64,000 nucleotides of DNA from Artocarpus heterophyllus (lineage: Eukaryota; Streptophyta; Magnoliopsida; Rosales; Moraceae): NCBI GenBank assembly GCA_025403435.1, contig CM046342.1:19264631-19328630 (forward strand), written 5' to 3'. Below are positions 36,522 through 49,700 of the stretch, one piece after another; positions within the stretch are counted from its first letter, which is position 1; every line of letters begins with the position of its first letter. The notes under the pieces were generated by a model that made no database searches, was not told the DNA's origin, and saw only the letters and a list, made by a program, of their open reading frames with translations. Both the position numbers and the translations under genes were made by a program.

Positions 36522-39500
36522 CTAAGTGAGTAAATACAGCAAATCTCGCATCCCCATAGTTTCCACATGTTTCTCGAAGACTCTCCTTGTAAGTGTCTTC
36601 GTAAATGGATCAGCTAAATTGTCCTCTGATGCGATCTTGCACACCGTGACATGCCCGTCCTCAACGAAGTCCTTTATCACATGATACTTTCAATCAATAT
36701 GTTTACTCTTCTTGTGAAATCTTGGTTCCTTAGCATTAGCTGCCGCCGCACAGTTATCATAGTATAGTGATACCGCCTTATCCATACTAGGAACAACCTC
36801 AAGATCTCCAAGGAACTTGCAGAGCCACAACGCTTCTTTCGAAGCATCACTAGCTGCCACATACTCGGCCTCCATTGTTGAATCTGAAGTGCAATCTTGC
36901 TTCGCACTTCTCCAACTGATGGCACCGCCGTCCAGAGTAAACACAAATCCCAAAGTTGATTTCCTAGAATCCATATACGATTGAAAATCTGAATCAGTAT
37001 ATCCTAGAGGAGTCAGTTCCTCACCCAAATATACAAGCATATACCCTCGAGTCCTTCGCAGGTACTTGAAAATATGCTTTATCGCAACCCAGTGGTTCGG
37101 TCCTAGATCCGCTTGAAATCGACTTACAATCTCGACCGCATAGCTAATATCCGGTCATGTGCAAAGCATGGCATACATGAGACTACCCACTATTGAAGCA
37201 TAAGGCACCATCTTCATGTATTCTCTATCTTCATAAGACTTTGGAGAGTCTTTCTTAGAAAGAGTAATTCCAGGCCTAGATGGTTGCCCACCTTTCTTGG
37301 AATCCTGCATTGCAAACCTGCTGAGAATTTTATCTATGTAGCCGTCCTGAGACAAAGCTATTATTTTGTTCTTCCTATCCTGAAAGATCTGGATACCGAG
37401 AACAAAATTAGCCTCACCCAAGTCCTTCATGTCAAACTACTTGGTCAACCATAGTTTGACCGATGACAATGCCCCAACGTTATTGCCAATTAGCAGAATG
37501 TCATCCACATAGAATAGTAGAAAAACCACCTTTCCATCCTTAATGTGTTTGTAAACACATGGTTCATCCACATTTTGTTAGAACCCATAAGTCTTGATCA
37601 CCTAATCAAATCTTATGTTCCAAGAGCGAGAAGCCTGTTTAAGTCCATAAATTGACTTTAATAGCTTACAAACCTTACCCTTTTGACCCGTGACCCTAAA
37701 CCCGTCTGGCTGTTCCATATAAATGGACTCATCAAGATAGCCATTTAGAAAAGCCGTCTTGACATCCATCTGCCAAATCTCGTAGTCGAGAGTGGCAGCT
37801 ATGGATAAGAGAATCCGGATGGACTTAAGCATGGCTACAGGGGAAAAGGTTTCCTCATAATCGATTCCTTCCTTTTGCATATAACCCTTAGCTACCAGTC
37901 TAGCCTTAAAGGTTTCGACCTTTCCATTGACTCATCTTTTCCTCTTATAGATCCACTTATACCCTATGGGTTTTATCCCTTCGGAAAGATCCATAAGCTC
38001 CTAGACCTGATTAGTCTCCATAGACTTCATCTCTAAGTTCATGGCCTCTGTCCAGAGTTTTGAATCAACATCCTCCATAGCTTCTACGTAAGTATAAGGA
38101 TCCCTGTCATGTTCATCCGGTTTAACCAAGAAGACCTCTCCATTGAACATATACCTCTCATGTTAACACCCGATCCTCCCACTACGCCGAAGCCCCTAAG
38201 ACTGTTGTTCAAGTTTGTTTGGCTTTTCTACACTGATCGGAACGATTTCATTTAGAACCTTTGGAGTGATTTGATCACTCCTTAACTCCTCAAGCACCAC
38301 TTTGCTTCGAGGTTTAAAGTCATCCATGTAACTCTCCTCAAGGAAAGTTGCATTAGCAGAAACCACGACTTTATTTTGCTTCGGGTTATAAAAATAACCC
38401 CCTTTAGTCCCTTTTGGATTTCCTACAAACATGCAAACTTTCGAACGTGCTTCCAACTTATTAGGATGCTTAAACAGGACATGAGCCGAACATCCCCATA
38501 TACGAATATGGTTTAAGGATTTCTTTCTTCTTGTCCACAACTCGTGAGGAGTTTTAGGGACCAATTTTGAAGGCACTTTGTTCAAAAGATAACATGCAGT
38601 TTGTAGTGCATATCCCCAAAAGGATAAAGGTAATGATGAATAAGTCATCATGGACCTGACCATGTCCAACAAAGTCCAATTTCTTCTCTCTGCTACGCCA
38701 TTCTGCTACGGAGTGCCCGGCGTAGTCAAATAGGATAAAATTCATTTTCTAACAAGTGTCCCAAGAACTCATCAGAAAGGTATTCTCCACCTCGATCGGA
38801 TCGAAGTGTCTTTATGGGTCTATCCAATTGCTTTTCTACTTTAGCCTGAAACTCCTTGAACTTGTCAAAAGTTTCGCTTTTGTGGTGCATCGGCACACAT
38901 ACCAATATTTTGAGTAATCGTCAATAAAAGTGACGAAGTACTCATACCCTCCTCATGCCCGGATGTTCATCGGTCCGCAAACATCACTATGCACAAGTTC
39001 TAGAACCCCTTTGGCCCTATTGTCTTTAGACCCGTATGGTCTTTTGGTCATTTTACCCTATAAACAAGATTCACATTGAGGTATAGATTCCACCTTTAAG
39101 TGACTTAAAGGTCCATCCCTTACCAACCTTTAAATCCTATTTAGGTCAATGTGAGCAAGGTGTAAATGCCAAAGATAAGTCTTATTAGAGTGAGAAGTTT
39201 TAAGTTTTTTAGAGTTATTATCATTCATCTCAGCATTAAGCAATAAGTCCATCTTAGGTTTGATAAAATATAGATTATTTTGCATCCATCCAGAATAGAT
39301 AAAAGATTTATTTTTACGAATCATCACTTTTTCATTAAAAGATACCACGTTGGAGTCTTTAAATAAACAAGATACAAAAATTAAATTCCTTTTAAATTTA
39401 GGAACATAAAAACAATCTTGCAAAAATAAATTCCTATAGTTATCAAAGTAAAGATGGACGTTTCCCACTGCTTCCGCTAAGACCAAGGATCCATCGCCCA

Positions 39501-40472
39501 TTCAAAGCATTAAGTCTTCATACAGCAGACTTCTCGTTTCTTTGAACCCCTGCAGAGAAACACAAACATGATTAGTTGCACCTGAATCTATGACCCAAAT
39601 GTCACTGGATTCCTCAACCAAACAAGTTTCTAAATACAAAAGATCACACCTACCTCCTTTCGAAAAGAAGTCCTTGCAATGCTTCTTAATATGCCTGACC
39701 TTTCCATAGAAGAAGCACTTAAGCTTCTTTGGGTTCTTCTTCTTCTTCTTCTTGCTTTTGGTATTAGCAGGAACAGAAGACTTCCCATTCTTGGCCTGTT
39801 GCTTCTTTTCATTCCCAGAGTTAGAATTGGAACTAGAAGCAGCTACTATGTTGGCCTCACCACCCGCAGGAGACTCCCTGATCAGTAGTTCAAACTCCTG
39901 CAACTGTTCATCAGTTCTGTCAAGGTCATATCCCGTCTATTGCTCAAATTAAATGTAGCTCTAAATGGAATAAATTCCTTAGACAGAGTCTCAAAGACCA
40001 TAGTCATTTGAGTTTCAGCATCGATGTCGGCTCCATTGGTTTGAGCCTCAGCTAGGTAACCCATGACCAACATCATATGCTCCTTTACAGATGTCCCCGG
40101 TCTCTGTCTATAGTTTAAGAGTTTTCGAAGTGCCCCTTGCCGCTTTGTTATGGCTTGGCCTCCAAACATGTCCTCAAGATTATCCAAGATCTGCTTCGCA
40201 GTCTCATAATCTTGATGTTGAGCCTGCAGCACATTATTCATGCTAGCCATAACATAGCAGCGGGCCTGATCATTGGCATCTTTCCAGCGGTCATACGCTT
40301 GGAATTGCTCATTAGATGAGTCTCCCATAGGCTCGAGAGGACAAGGGGCTATCAGAACATATTTTAGTTTCTCAAAGGACAGGACGATATCCAAGTTTTG
40401 TTTTCAATCATTGTAATTCTCACCAGTTAACAGGTTTTTGTCAAGTATCGATGATAAAGCGTTTTTAGACCT
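36522..40472 (-). pseudogene. Copia-D gag-pol polyprotein, degenerate
   Basis: The domain order is as in B. The gag start codon has become AGG (40470-40472), and the Trp of the YNDW motif near 40409 is a stop. Gag is largely open at 39882-40394, then shifted. The knuckle reads CFFYGKVRHIKKHC, so its second Cys is lost. The protease DSGA is present near 39580. Integrase is broken in several places (38700-39130). The RT has its YVDD damaged near 37505-37516. RNase H is open at 36690-37040. Two stops are shared exactly with Copia-G: a TAG in the linker before RT near 38193 and a TGA for Arg near 37153. It encodes no functional enzyme. Confidence 0.9.
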
Positions 40473-42144
40473 TTTTAATCTACAATAAAGAATCATATAC
40501 CAAACATAAGCAAACATATCATAATAATTTAGTAAGATAATACAAACATGTAAAATCATACAAATGTGTTTATGTGTCAAAACCTTGAAAATATCATAAC
40601 CTTATAACGATAATTTCCAACTCAAAATTCAACATGCTCCTAGGGAAGTCATGCCAAATTCAATCAGGAACACGGATCCCCTCTTGATTAATATATGCCA
40701 TCCAGGACCCGTATGATCCAGCATATATTAATAACATTTCATTGGCCATTAGTTTTATTAACAGAGCTACTAGGGGAGGTTAATAATAAAATTGACGTGA
40801 TTGTATAACCATCGTTTCAATATTTTATCCATGGTTTATAATCACCACCTAGGGGTGTGCAACCATAAATCATGCTAAAATACCTTATCCTCTTAGAGAT
40901 CCAATCTGGCACATGATAGAAATCCCTTCCTAGGGGTTAGGACCACCATGTTCTTCCTATGGACCAACGATGGAGGCCTTAGGTTCTCTCTTTGAAAACC
41001 TTCTCCCACTCAATCTTTTGAAATCAAGCTTTTATTTTGAAATTATGCATGAACAATTTTAATATGAGCGGCACTTTCTATTCTATATGACATGTTATCA
41101 ATATACATGGCAAATCATATTATAATGTAGACAAACAAAGCAATCAAGCAAAGCTACAAGCAAAATAATAATAACTGTAATATTATAGCTCCACCCTAGA
41201 GAATAGAAAACTAAGATTACAAGAGAATAATCGAGACATATATCGATTCTTCATCCTTGAATCCTCAAGTTGTATCCTTCTTCACATAATTCCCATCTTC
41301 AAGTCTTTAATCCCGTATGAATCAAATACTTCATATTTTCGGTCATATCCAAATTTAATATTTCTCAGAATTGTCTTAAAAATAAAATTAAAATTGCACA
41401 GCAAAAATTGCACCTTTTCTGAAAATTTTCCAGCTCTCGGTCGGTAGGCCAATCACCTAGATAGGCTTGCCGGTCATGCTTCATCGGCCTGCCGATCAAA
41501 AAGATCGGCCTACCGACCCATGAAAGTTCAGCATGCCGAACTGGAAGTTCGGTCTACCGGCAAAGCCAGCCTATTTCTGCCCCACTGACGGCCTACAGAA
41601 CCACACTGACGGCCTACCGATCTGTGACCATCGGCCTGCAGAACTGAAGGTTTGGCATGCCAATCGAGTAGAAATCTCCATTCCAGAAAATACAATTTTA
41701 ATGCAATTTATCAATTTTATTTTCAACAATTCAAAAACATAATATTAGAGACACATGAAATACCTGGGTGCACCATCATCCATCTTCTAGATCCGTCTTC
41801 TAGATCATTTTTTGCGAATAATTATTTTTACAAAATTCTCACAAATTTAAAATTAAATAACAATTTTTAGACGGAGATGATAGTCCGCCATCTAATTACA
41901 TGAAAAACCTAGATACATATTTTAACCTCTAAGGAACCATGACCGGTATAAATTAATTAATCAATAAATAATTAAATAACAATTTAATCAACCATAATTA
42001 ATAAATGAACATTCACCATATAATCCATGACAACATATAATTATATAGAAACTAAAATTAAATTCAAGCATAGGAGAGATTAAGATCATAAAATTTATAC
42101 ATATAGTATGATCACAAACTTGTAAATTTATTTAAAAACCTATG
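40473..42144 (-). other. Untranslated leader of Copia-D
   Basis: This stretch is homologous to 8188-9839 of B. It contains the palindrome module at 41433-41668. No gene is supported. Confidence 0.75.
41433..41668 (-). repeat. Periodic palindrome module in the Copia-D leader
   Basis: On the + strand it begins gctctcggtcgg and ends ccaatcgag, with many CGGCCTGCCG-like units between. It is longer than the modules of B (196 bp) and G (187 bp). Many units show C-to-T or G-to-A changes, as expected of an older copy. Confidence 0.8.
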
Positions 42145-42145
42145 T

Positions 42146-42156
42146 CTCTGATACCA
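42146..42156 (-). other. Primer binding site of Copia-D
   Basis: The - strand reads tggtatcagag two bases from the 5' LTR end, complementary to initiator Met tRNA as in B and G. Confidence 0.85.
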
Positions 42157-42158
42157 AT

Positions 42159-42741
42159 TGTTGGAAAAAAAAGTACGAGGTGCGTTGTAGGAATTTTAAA
42201 AAATTTTAACATCAGAGTATTTTTCTAAAACACAAGTTTGACATGCTATATGTATAAATTAAACAAATCTTACTAACCTTTGTGTATCAAAGAACCTCTG
42301 CAACCTCTGCAACCTCTGAAGGGAAGTAACGTTCCAGAAGAGTCTCAACCAACTAGTCTTCTTTGCTATTCTCTATCCACGATTGAAGTGAGTGTGAGCT
42401 CACACGTACAGCTCTTCCACCGGTGACTCTCCTTCCAACCAATCGAGAGAACCCAAAGCTAGTGTTCGTGATTTGTGAACAAAAGCTCTCAGGGAGTTTT
42501 CAGATGCTCACCAGAAGAGTATCACTCTTAATCTCTTAATTGATCTGAGTAACTCATGAGACTTACTCCCATTATATAGCGATTGGTCCTGGGGTCAGTC
42601 CTTCTCAGATTAGGTCTCAAAAACTCAAAATAGAATCAAGTTTGGATCAATATCTGATAAGATCTGCGTGAAAACGCATAATCTTATCTCTCGTTGATCG
42701 GCAGGCCAAACAAGCCCCATCGGTAGGCAGAACACGTAGAT
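42159..42741 (-). repeat. 5' LTR of Copia-D, U5-proximal part
   Basis: This part of the LTR begins tgttggaaaa on the + strand and is cut at 42741 by Copia-G. The break is next to palindrome units starting 42699 and 42721. The last five bases, tagat (42737-42741), are the target duplication. Confidence 0.9.
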
Positions 42742-44075
42742 TGTTGGAAACAAAGTGCGCAGCGGAATTTTAAAATTTTTCATCAGAGTATTTTCCAAAA
42801 CACAAGTTTGACATGTTATATGTATAAATTAGACAGATCTTACAAACCTCAGTGTGCCAAAGAACCTCCGCAACCTGTGCAGAGAAGTAACGTTCCAGAA
42901 GAGCCTCAACCAACTGGTCTTCTTTGCTATTCTCTATCCACAACTAGAGTGAGTGTGGGCTCACACGTATAGCTCTTCCACCGATGACTCTCCTTCCAAC
43001 CAATAGAGAGAACCCAAAGCTAGTGCTCGTGATTTGTGAACAAAAGCTCTCAGGGAGTTTTTGGATGCTCACTAGAAGAGTATCACTCTTAATCTCTCAA
43101 ATTGATCTGAGTAAATCATGAGACTTACTCCCTTTTTTTATACCTATTGGTCCTGGGGTCAGTCCATATCAGATTAGGTCTCAAAAACTCGAAACAGAAT
43201 CAAGTTCGGATCAATATCTTATAAGATCCGCGTGAAAATGCGTAATCTTATCTTCGCTGATCGGCAGGCCGAACAATCTAATCGGCAGGCCGAACAGGCC
43301 AGTTCGGCAGGCCAAACACGTCATCCGACAGGCCGAACTCCCGAGAAAAAATCTTCGCGAATATTTTATTTTCCACCCGAGATTCTAAAGGATAAAGTCT
43401 CAGTTTTGATTCAAATAACCCAATAGAGAAGTTATCTTATCAAAACAAACTTTATCAAGATAATCTCTAAGAAAATAAATCAATTCACAATAATTCTACA
43501 AGTTTATCTTGTTCTAATTTGTCCAAAATTAAAACAACCGATAAACAGACAAGAATTATCTGATCGTAATAATTCAACAAGTTTATCTTGAACTAATTTC
43601 TTACAAAATTAATTCAACCGATAAACAGACATGAATTATTTGATTCTTACAAATTTTAAACCAATCTGATAAATCCGACATAAGTCACCAATTATTGAAA
43701 AAGCACGCCGTGCCAATGTTTCTATTCATAGAGTCCAACTCTGATGGCCAAGACAAACCATCTCCCAAAAGGCATATAGACAACATAACAATCTTTACAT
43801 GAATAAAGCACCAAACTTTATTCCCTCGATTGCGGATCATATGTTTTAGACCGTCACCTTAAGAATCACGTCTTCCGCATAATCAGTCCATCATATGCCC
43901 AATTCTTAAGGTTTAGACTGACAGTCTCAGACTACTGTTTGCTTATCATACATTCAACAAATATGAACGTAAAGAGGACAAGATTTGGTATATATAAATG
44001 AATAAATTCTTTATTGATAAAAATGTCTCCAAAAACGTATTACATTTTTACTCCTTAGGGCATACATGTCTAACA
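42742..44075 (-). repeat. 3' LTR of Copia-G, with a 700-bp internal deletion
   Basis: This LTR is 1334 bp against 2013 bp for its partner. The gap falls at 43709-43712, where the 4-base word CGTG marks both borders in the intact LTR (50647-50650 and 51347-51350). It keeps four palindrome units (43262, 43283, 43305, 43326); the partner has three. Deletion of 700 bp plus one extra unit accounts for the length difference. Confidence 0.92.
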
Positions 44076-44089
44076 ATCTTCCACTTGTA

Positions 44090-47000
44090 CTAAGTGAGTA
44101 AATACAGCAAATTTTGCATCCCCATAGCTTCCACATGCCTCTCGAAGACTCTCCCAGTAAGTGTCTTCGTAAATGGATCAGCTAAATTGTCCTCCAACGC
44201 GATCTTGCACACCGTGACATGCCCGCCCTCAACGAAGTCCTTTATCACATGATACTTTGGATCAATATGCTTACTCTTCTTGTGAAATCTTGGTTCCTTA
44301 GCATTAGCTACCGCCGCACTGTTATCACAATACAGTGATACCGCTTTATCCATACCAGGAACTACCTCAAGATCCCCAAGGAACTTGCGGAGCCACACTG
44401 CTTCTTTCGAAGCAGCACTAGCCGCCACATATTCGGCCTCCATCGTTGAATCCGAAGTGCAATCTTGCTTCGCACTTCTCCAACTGATGGCACCGCCACC
44501 CAGAGTAAACACAAACCCCGAAGTCAATTTCCTAGAATCCAGACAGGATTGAAAATCTGAATCAGTGTATCCTAGAGGAGTCAAGTCCTCACCCGAATAC
44601 ACAAACATATACCCTCGAGTCCTTCTTAGGTACTTGAAAATATGCTTTACTGCAACCCAATGGTTCGGTCCTGGATCCGCCTGAAATCAACTTACAATGC
44701 CGACCGCATAGCTAATATCCGGTCATGTGCAAAGCATGGCATACAAGAGACTACCCACTGCCGAAGCATAAGGCACCTTCTTCATGTATTCTCTTTCTTC
44801 ATAAGACTTTGGAGAGTCTTTCTTAGAAAGAGTAATTCCAGACCTAGATGGTTGCCCACCTTTCTTGGAATCCTGCATTGCAAACCTGCTGAGAATTTTA
44901 TCTATGTAGCCGGCCTGAGACAAAGCTATCATTTTGTTCTTCCTATCCCGAAAGATCTGGATACTGAGAACAAAATTAGCCTCACCTAAGTCCTTCATGT
45001 CAAACTGCTTGGTCAACCATAATTTGACCGATGACAACGCCCCAACGTCATTGCCAATTAGCAGAACGTCATCTACATAGAGTAGTAGAAAAACCACCTT
45101 CCCATCCTTTATGTGTTTGTAAACACATGGTTCATCCACATTTTGTGAGAACCCATAAGTCTTGATCACTTGATCAAATCTTATGTTCCAAGAACGGGAT
45201 GCCTGCTTAAGTGCATAAATTGACTTTAGCAGCTTACAAACCTTCCCCTTTTGACCCGCGACCTTGAACCCGTCTGGTTGTTCCATATAAATGGACTCAT
45301 CAAGATAGCCATTCAGAAAAGAAGTCTTGACATCCATCTATCAAATCTCATAGTCGAGAGCGGTAGCTATGGACAAGAGAATCTGGATGGACTTAAGCGT
45401 GGCTACAGGCGAAAAGGTTTCCTCATAATCGATTCCTTCCTTTTGCGTATAACCCTTAGCTACTAGTCTAGCCTTAAAGGTTTCGACCTTTCCATCCACT
45501 CCTCTCTTCCTCTTATAGATCCACTTACACCCTATGGGTTTTACCCCATCGGGAAGATCCACAAGCTCCCAGACCCGATTAGTCTCCATAGACTTCATCT
45601 CTATGTTCATGGCCTCTGTCCAGAGTCTTGAATCAACATCCTCCATAGCTTCTGCGTAAGTATAAGGATCCCTATCATGTTCATCCGGTTCAGCCAAAAG
45701 ACCTCCCCATTGAACATATACCTTTCAGGTTGACGCCCGATCCTCCCACTACGCCAAAGCCCCTAAGGTTGTTGTTCAGGTTTGTTTGGTTTTTCTACAC
45801 CGATCAGAATGGTTTCGTTCGAAACCTCCGGAGTGAACGGATCACTCCTTAACTCCTCAAGCACCACTTTACTTCGAGGTTTAAAGTCGTCCATGTAACT
45901 GTCCTCAAGGAAAGTTGCATTAGTTGAAACCACGACTTTATTTTCCTTTGGGTTATAAAAATAACCCCCTTTAGTCCCTTTTGGATATCCTACAAATACA
46001 CAAACTTCTGAATGTGCTTCCAACTTATTCGAATCCTTAAATAGGACATGAGCCAGACATCCCCATATGTGAATAGGGTTTAAGGATGTCTTCCGTCTTG
46101 TCCACAACTCGTGAGGAGTTTTAGGGACCGATTTTGAAGGCACATTGTTCAAAAGATAACATGCGGTTTGTAGTGTATATCCCCAAAAGGATAAAGGCAA
46201 TGTTGAATAACTCATCATGGACCTAATCATGTCCAACAAAGTCCTGTTCCTTCTCTCCGCTACGCCATTCTGCTGCGGAGTGCCTGGCGCAGTCAAATGG
46301 GATAAAATCTCATTCTCTAACAAGTGTCCCAAGAACTCATCAGAAAGGTATTCCCCACCTCGATCAGATCGAAGTGCCTTTATGGGCCTACCCAATTGCT
46401 TTTCCACTTCAGCCCGAAACTCTCTGAACTTATCATAAGTTTCGCTTTTGTGGCGCATTAGGTACACATACCCATATCTTGAGTAATCGTCAATAAAAGT
46501 GACGAAGTACTCCTACCCTCCTCGTGCCCGGATGTTCATCGGTCCGCAAACATCACTATGCACAAGTTCTAGAACCCCTTCAGCCCTATTGCCCTTAGAC
46601 CCGTATGGTCTTTTGGTCATTTTACCCTCCAAACAAGATTCACATTGAGGTATAGATTCCACCTTTAAGTGACTGAAAGGTCCATCCCTTACCAACCTTT
46701 GAATCCTATTCAGGTTAATATGACCAAGGCACAAATGCCAAAGATAAGTCTTATTAGAGTGAGAAGTTTTAAGTCTTTTTGAGTTATTATCATTTATCTC
46801 AGCATTAAGCAATAAGTCCATCTTAGGTTTGATAAAATATAGATTATTTTGCATCCATCCAGAACAGATAAAAGATTTGTTTTTACGAATCACCACTTTT
46901 TCATTAAAAGATACCATGTAGGAGTCTTTAAATAAAGAAGATACAGAAATTAAATTCCTTTTAAATTTAGGAACATAAAAACAATCTCGTAAAATTAAAT

Positions 47001-48042
47001 TCCTATAATTATCAAAATAAAGATGGACATCTCCCACTGCTTCCGTTGAGACCAAGGATCCATCGCCCATCCGAAGCGTTAAGCCTTCACGAAGTAGACT
47101 TCTCGTTTCTTTGAATCCCTGCAGAGAAACACAAACATGATTAGTTGCACCGGAATCTATGACCTAGATGTCACTGGATTCCTCAACTAAACAAGTTTCT
47201 AAATATAAAAGATCACACCTACCTCCCTTGGAAAGGAAGTCCTTGCAATGCTTCTTTATATGCCCGACCTTTCCACAGAAGAAGCACTTAAGCTTCTTTG
47301 GGTTCTTCTTCTTCTTCTTCTTGCTCTTGGTAGCAGCAGGAATAGAAGACTTCCAGTTCTTGGCCCGTTGCTTCTTTCCATTCCCAGAGTTAGGATTGGA
47401 ACCAGAAGCAGCTACCACATTGGCCTCACCACCAGCAGGAGACTCCCTGATCAGCAGTTCAAACTCCTGTAACTGTTTCATCAGTTCTGTCAAGGTCATA
47501 TCCCATCTATTGCTTAAATTAAAAGTAGCTCTAAATGGAATAAATTCCTTAGACAGAGTCTCAAAGACCATAGTCATCTGAGTTTCAGCATCGATGTCGG
47601 CTCCATTGGTTTGAGCCTCAGCGAGATAACCCATGACCAACATTATGTGCTCCTTTACAGATGTCCCTGGTCTCTGTCTACAGTTTAATAGTTTCCGAAG
47701 CACCCCTTGCCGCTTCGTTATAGCCTGGCCTCCGAACATATCCTCAAGATTATCCAAGATCTGCTTCGCAGTCTCATAATCCTGATGTTGAGCCTGCAGC
47801 ACGATGTTCATGCTAGTCATAACATAGCAGCGGGCCTGATCATTAGCATCTTTCCAACTGTCGTACACTTGGAATTGCTCATTACTTGAGTCTCCCATAG
47901 GCTTGGGAGGACAAGGAGTTGTCAGAACATATTTCAGTTTCTCAAAGGAAAGGACGATGTCCAGGTTCCGTTTCCAATCATTATCGTTCTCACCGGTTAA
48001 TTGGTTTTTGTCAAGTATCGATGATAAAGCATTTTTAGACAT
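44090..48042 (-). pseudogene. Copia-G gag-pol polyprotein, nearly intact but with nonsense codons
   Basis: The gag ATG is at 48040-48042; the frame also extends 15 codons upstream to an ATG at 48087. Gag is open to a TAG near 47163 that replaces a Trp just before the protease motif DSGA. It includes the Lys-rich tail and an intact CFFCGKVGHIKKHC knuckle near 47250-47295. Pre-integrase and integrase are open at 46513-47070 and 45763-46467, separated by one stop. RT is open at 45341-45697 and 44723-45337, separated by two adjacent stops where the family has Trp-Gln. YVDD is near 45075-45086. RNase H is open at 44090-44608. Most stops are C-to-T type changes. The RT and integrase cores look chemically complete. 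Confidence 0.93.
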
Positions 48043-49686
48043 TTTCAATCTACAATAAAGAATCATATACCAAACATAAGCAAACATTTATAATAATTTA
48101 GTAAGCTAACACAATCATGTAAAATAATACAAATGTGTTTATGTGTCAAAACCTTGAAAATATCACAACCTTACAACGATAATTCCCAACTCAGAATTCA
48201 ACAAGCTCCTAGGGGAGTCATGCCAAATTCAATCAGGAACACGGATCCCTTCCTGATTAATATATGCCATCCAGGACCCGTATGATCCAGCATATACTAA
48301 TAATCATTTCTTTGGCCATTAATTTTATTAACAGAGCTCCTAGGGGAGGTTAATAATAAAATTAACGTGAGTGTATAACCACCGTTTCAATATTTTATCC
48401 ATGATTTATAATCACCACCTAGGGGTGTGCAACCATAAATCATACTAAAATACCTTATCCTTTTAGAGATCCAATCTGGTACATGATAGAAATCCCTTCC
48501 TAGGGGTTGGGACCACCATGTTCTTCCTATGGACCAACGATGGAGGCCTTAGGTCCTCTCTTCGAAAACCTTCTCCCACTCAATCTTTTGAAGTCAAGGT
48601 TTTATTTTAAAATTATGCATGAACAATTTTAATACGAGCGGCACTCCCTATTCTTTATGACATGTTATCAATATACATAATAAATCATATTATAATGCAG
48701 ACAAGCAAAGCAATCAAGCAAAGCTACAAGCAAAATAATAGTAACCGTAATATTATGGTTCCACCCTAGAGAATAGAAAACTAAGATTACAAGAGAATAA
48801 TCGAGACATTTATCAATTCTTTATTTTTGAATCCTCAAACTGTATCCTTCTTCATGTAATATCCATCTTCAAGTCCTCAATCCCGTATGAATCGAATACA
48901 TCATATTTTCGGTCATATCCAAACTTAATGTTTCTCAGAATCGTCTCAAAAATAAAATTAAAACTGCACCGAAAAAATTGCACCTTTTCTGGACACTCGG
49001 TAGCTCTCGGTCGGCAGGCCAATCTGGGTAATCGGCCTGCCAGTTTTGCTCCATCGGCCTGCCGATCTATGCAGGTTCGGCCTGCCGGCAGAGCACCAAA
49101 ATTTCTGCCCCACTGTCGGCCTGCAGTTCGGCCTGCCGATCTGAGACCTTCGGCCTGCCGAACTGTGAGGTCCGGCATGCCGTCCGAGCAAAAAACCCTC
49201 AATCCAGAAAATAAAATTTTAATGCAATTCATCAATTTTATTTTCAACAATTCAAAAACATAAAATTAGAGACTCAGGAAATACTTAGAGGCGCCATCAT
49301 CAATCTTCAAGATCCGACTTCTCGTTCCGTCTTCTCCGAATAATTATTTAATTACAAAAATTCTTACAAATTAAAAATTAAATAACAATTCCTAGACGGA
49401 GATGATAGTCCGCCATCTAATTACATGAAAAACCTAGATACACATTCTAACCTCTAAGGAACCATAACCGGTATTAATTAATTAATAAATAAATAAACAA
49501 CGATTTAATCAACCATAATTAATTAATAAACATTCACCACATAATCCATGACAACATATATATATTATATAGAAACCTAGAGTGCCATCTCTCTATAAAA
49601 TTCAATTCAATCGTAGGAGAGATTAAGATCAAAAAATTTATGCATATAACATGATCACAAACTTGCAAATTTATGTAAAAACCTCG
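48043..49686 (-). other. Untranslated leader of Copia-G
   Basis: This region is homologous to the B and D leaders. It contains the palindrome module at 49003-49189. No gene is supported; small frames over the module are artefacts of its regular GC-rich repeats. Confidence 0.75.
49003..49189 (-). repeat. Periodic palindrome module in the Copia-G leader
   Basis: Units on the + strand start at 49012, 49033, 49055, 49078, 49117, 49129, 49151 and 49173. The ends are inverted repeats (gctctcggtcggcaggcc and the complement of gctcggacggcatgccgg). The outer pair ttttctgga/tccagaaaa is also kept. This is the best-preserved Copia leader module. Confidence 0.85.
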
Positions 49687-49698
49687 GCTCTGATACCA
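49687..49698 (-). other. Primer binding site of Copia-G
   Basis: The - strand reads tggtatcagagc next to the 5' LTR, a 12-base complement to the 3' end of initiator Met tRNA. Confidence 0.87.
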
Positions 49699-49700
49699 AT

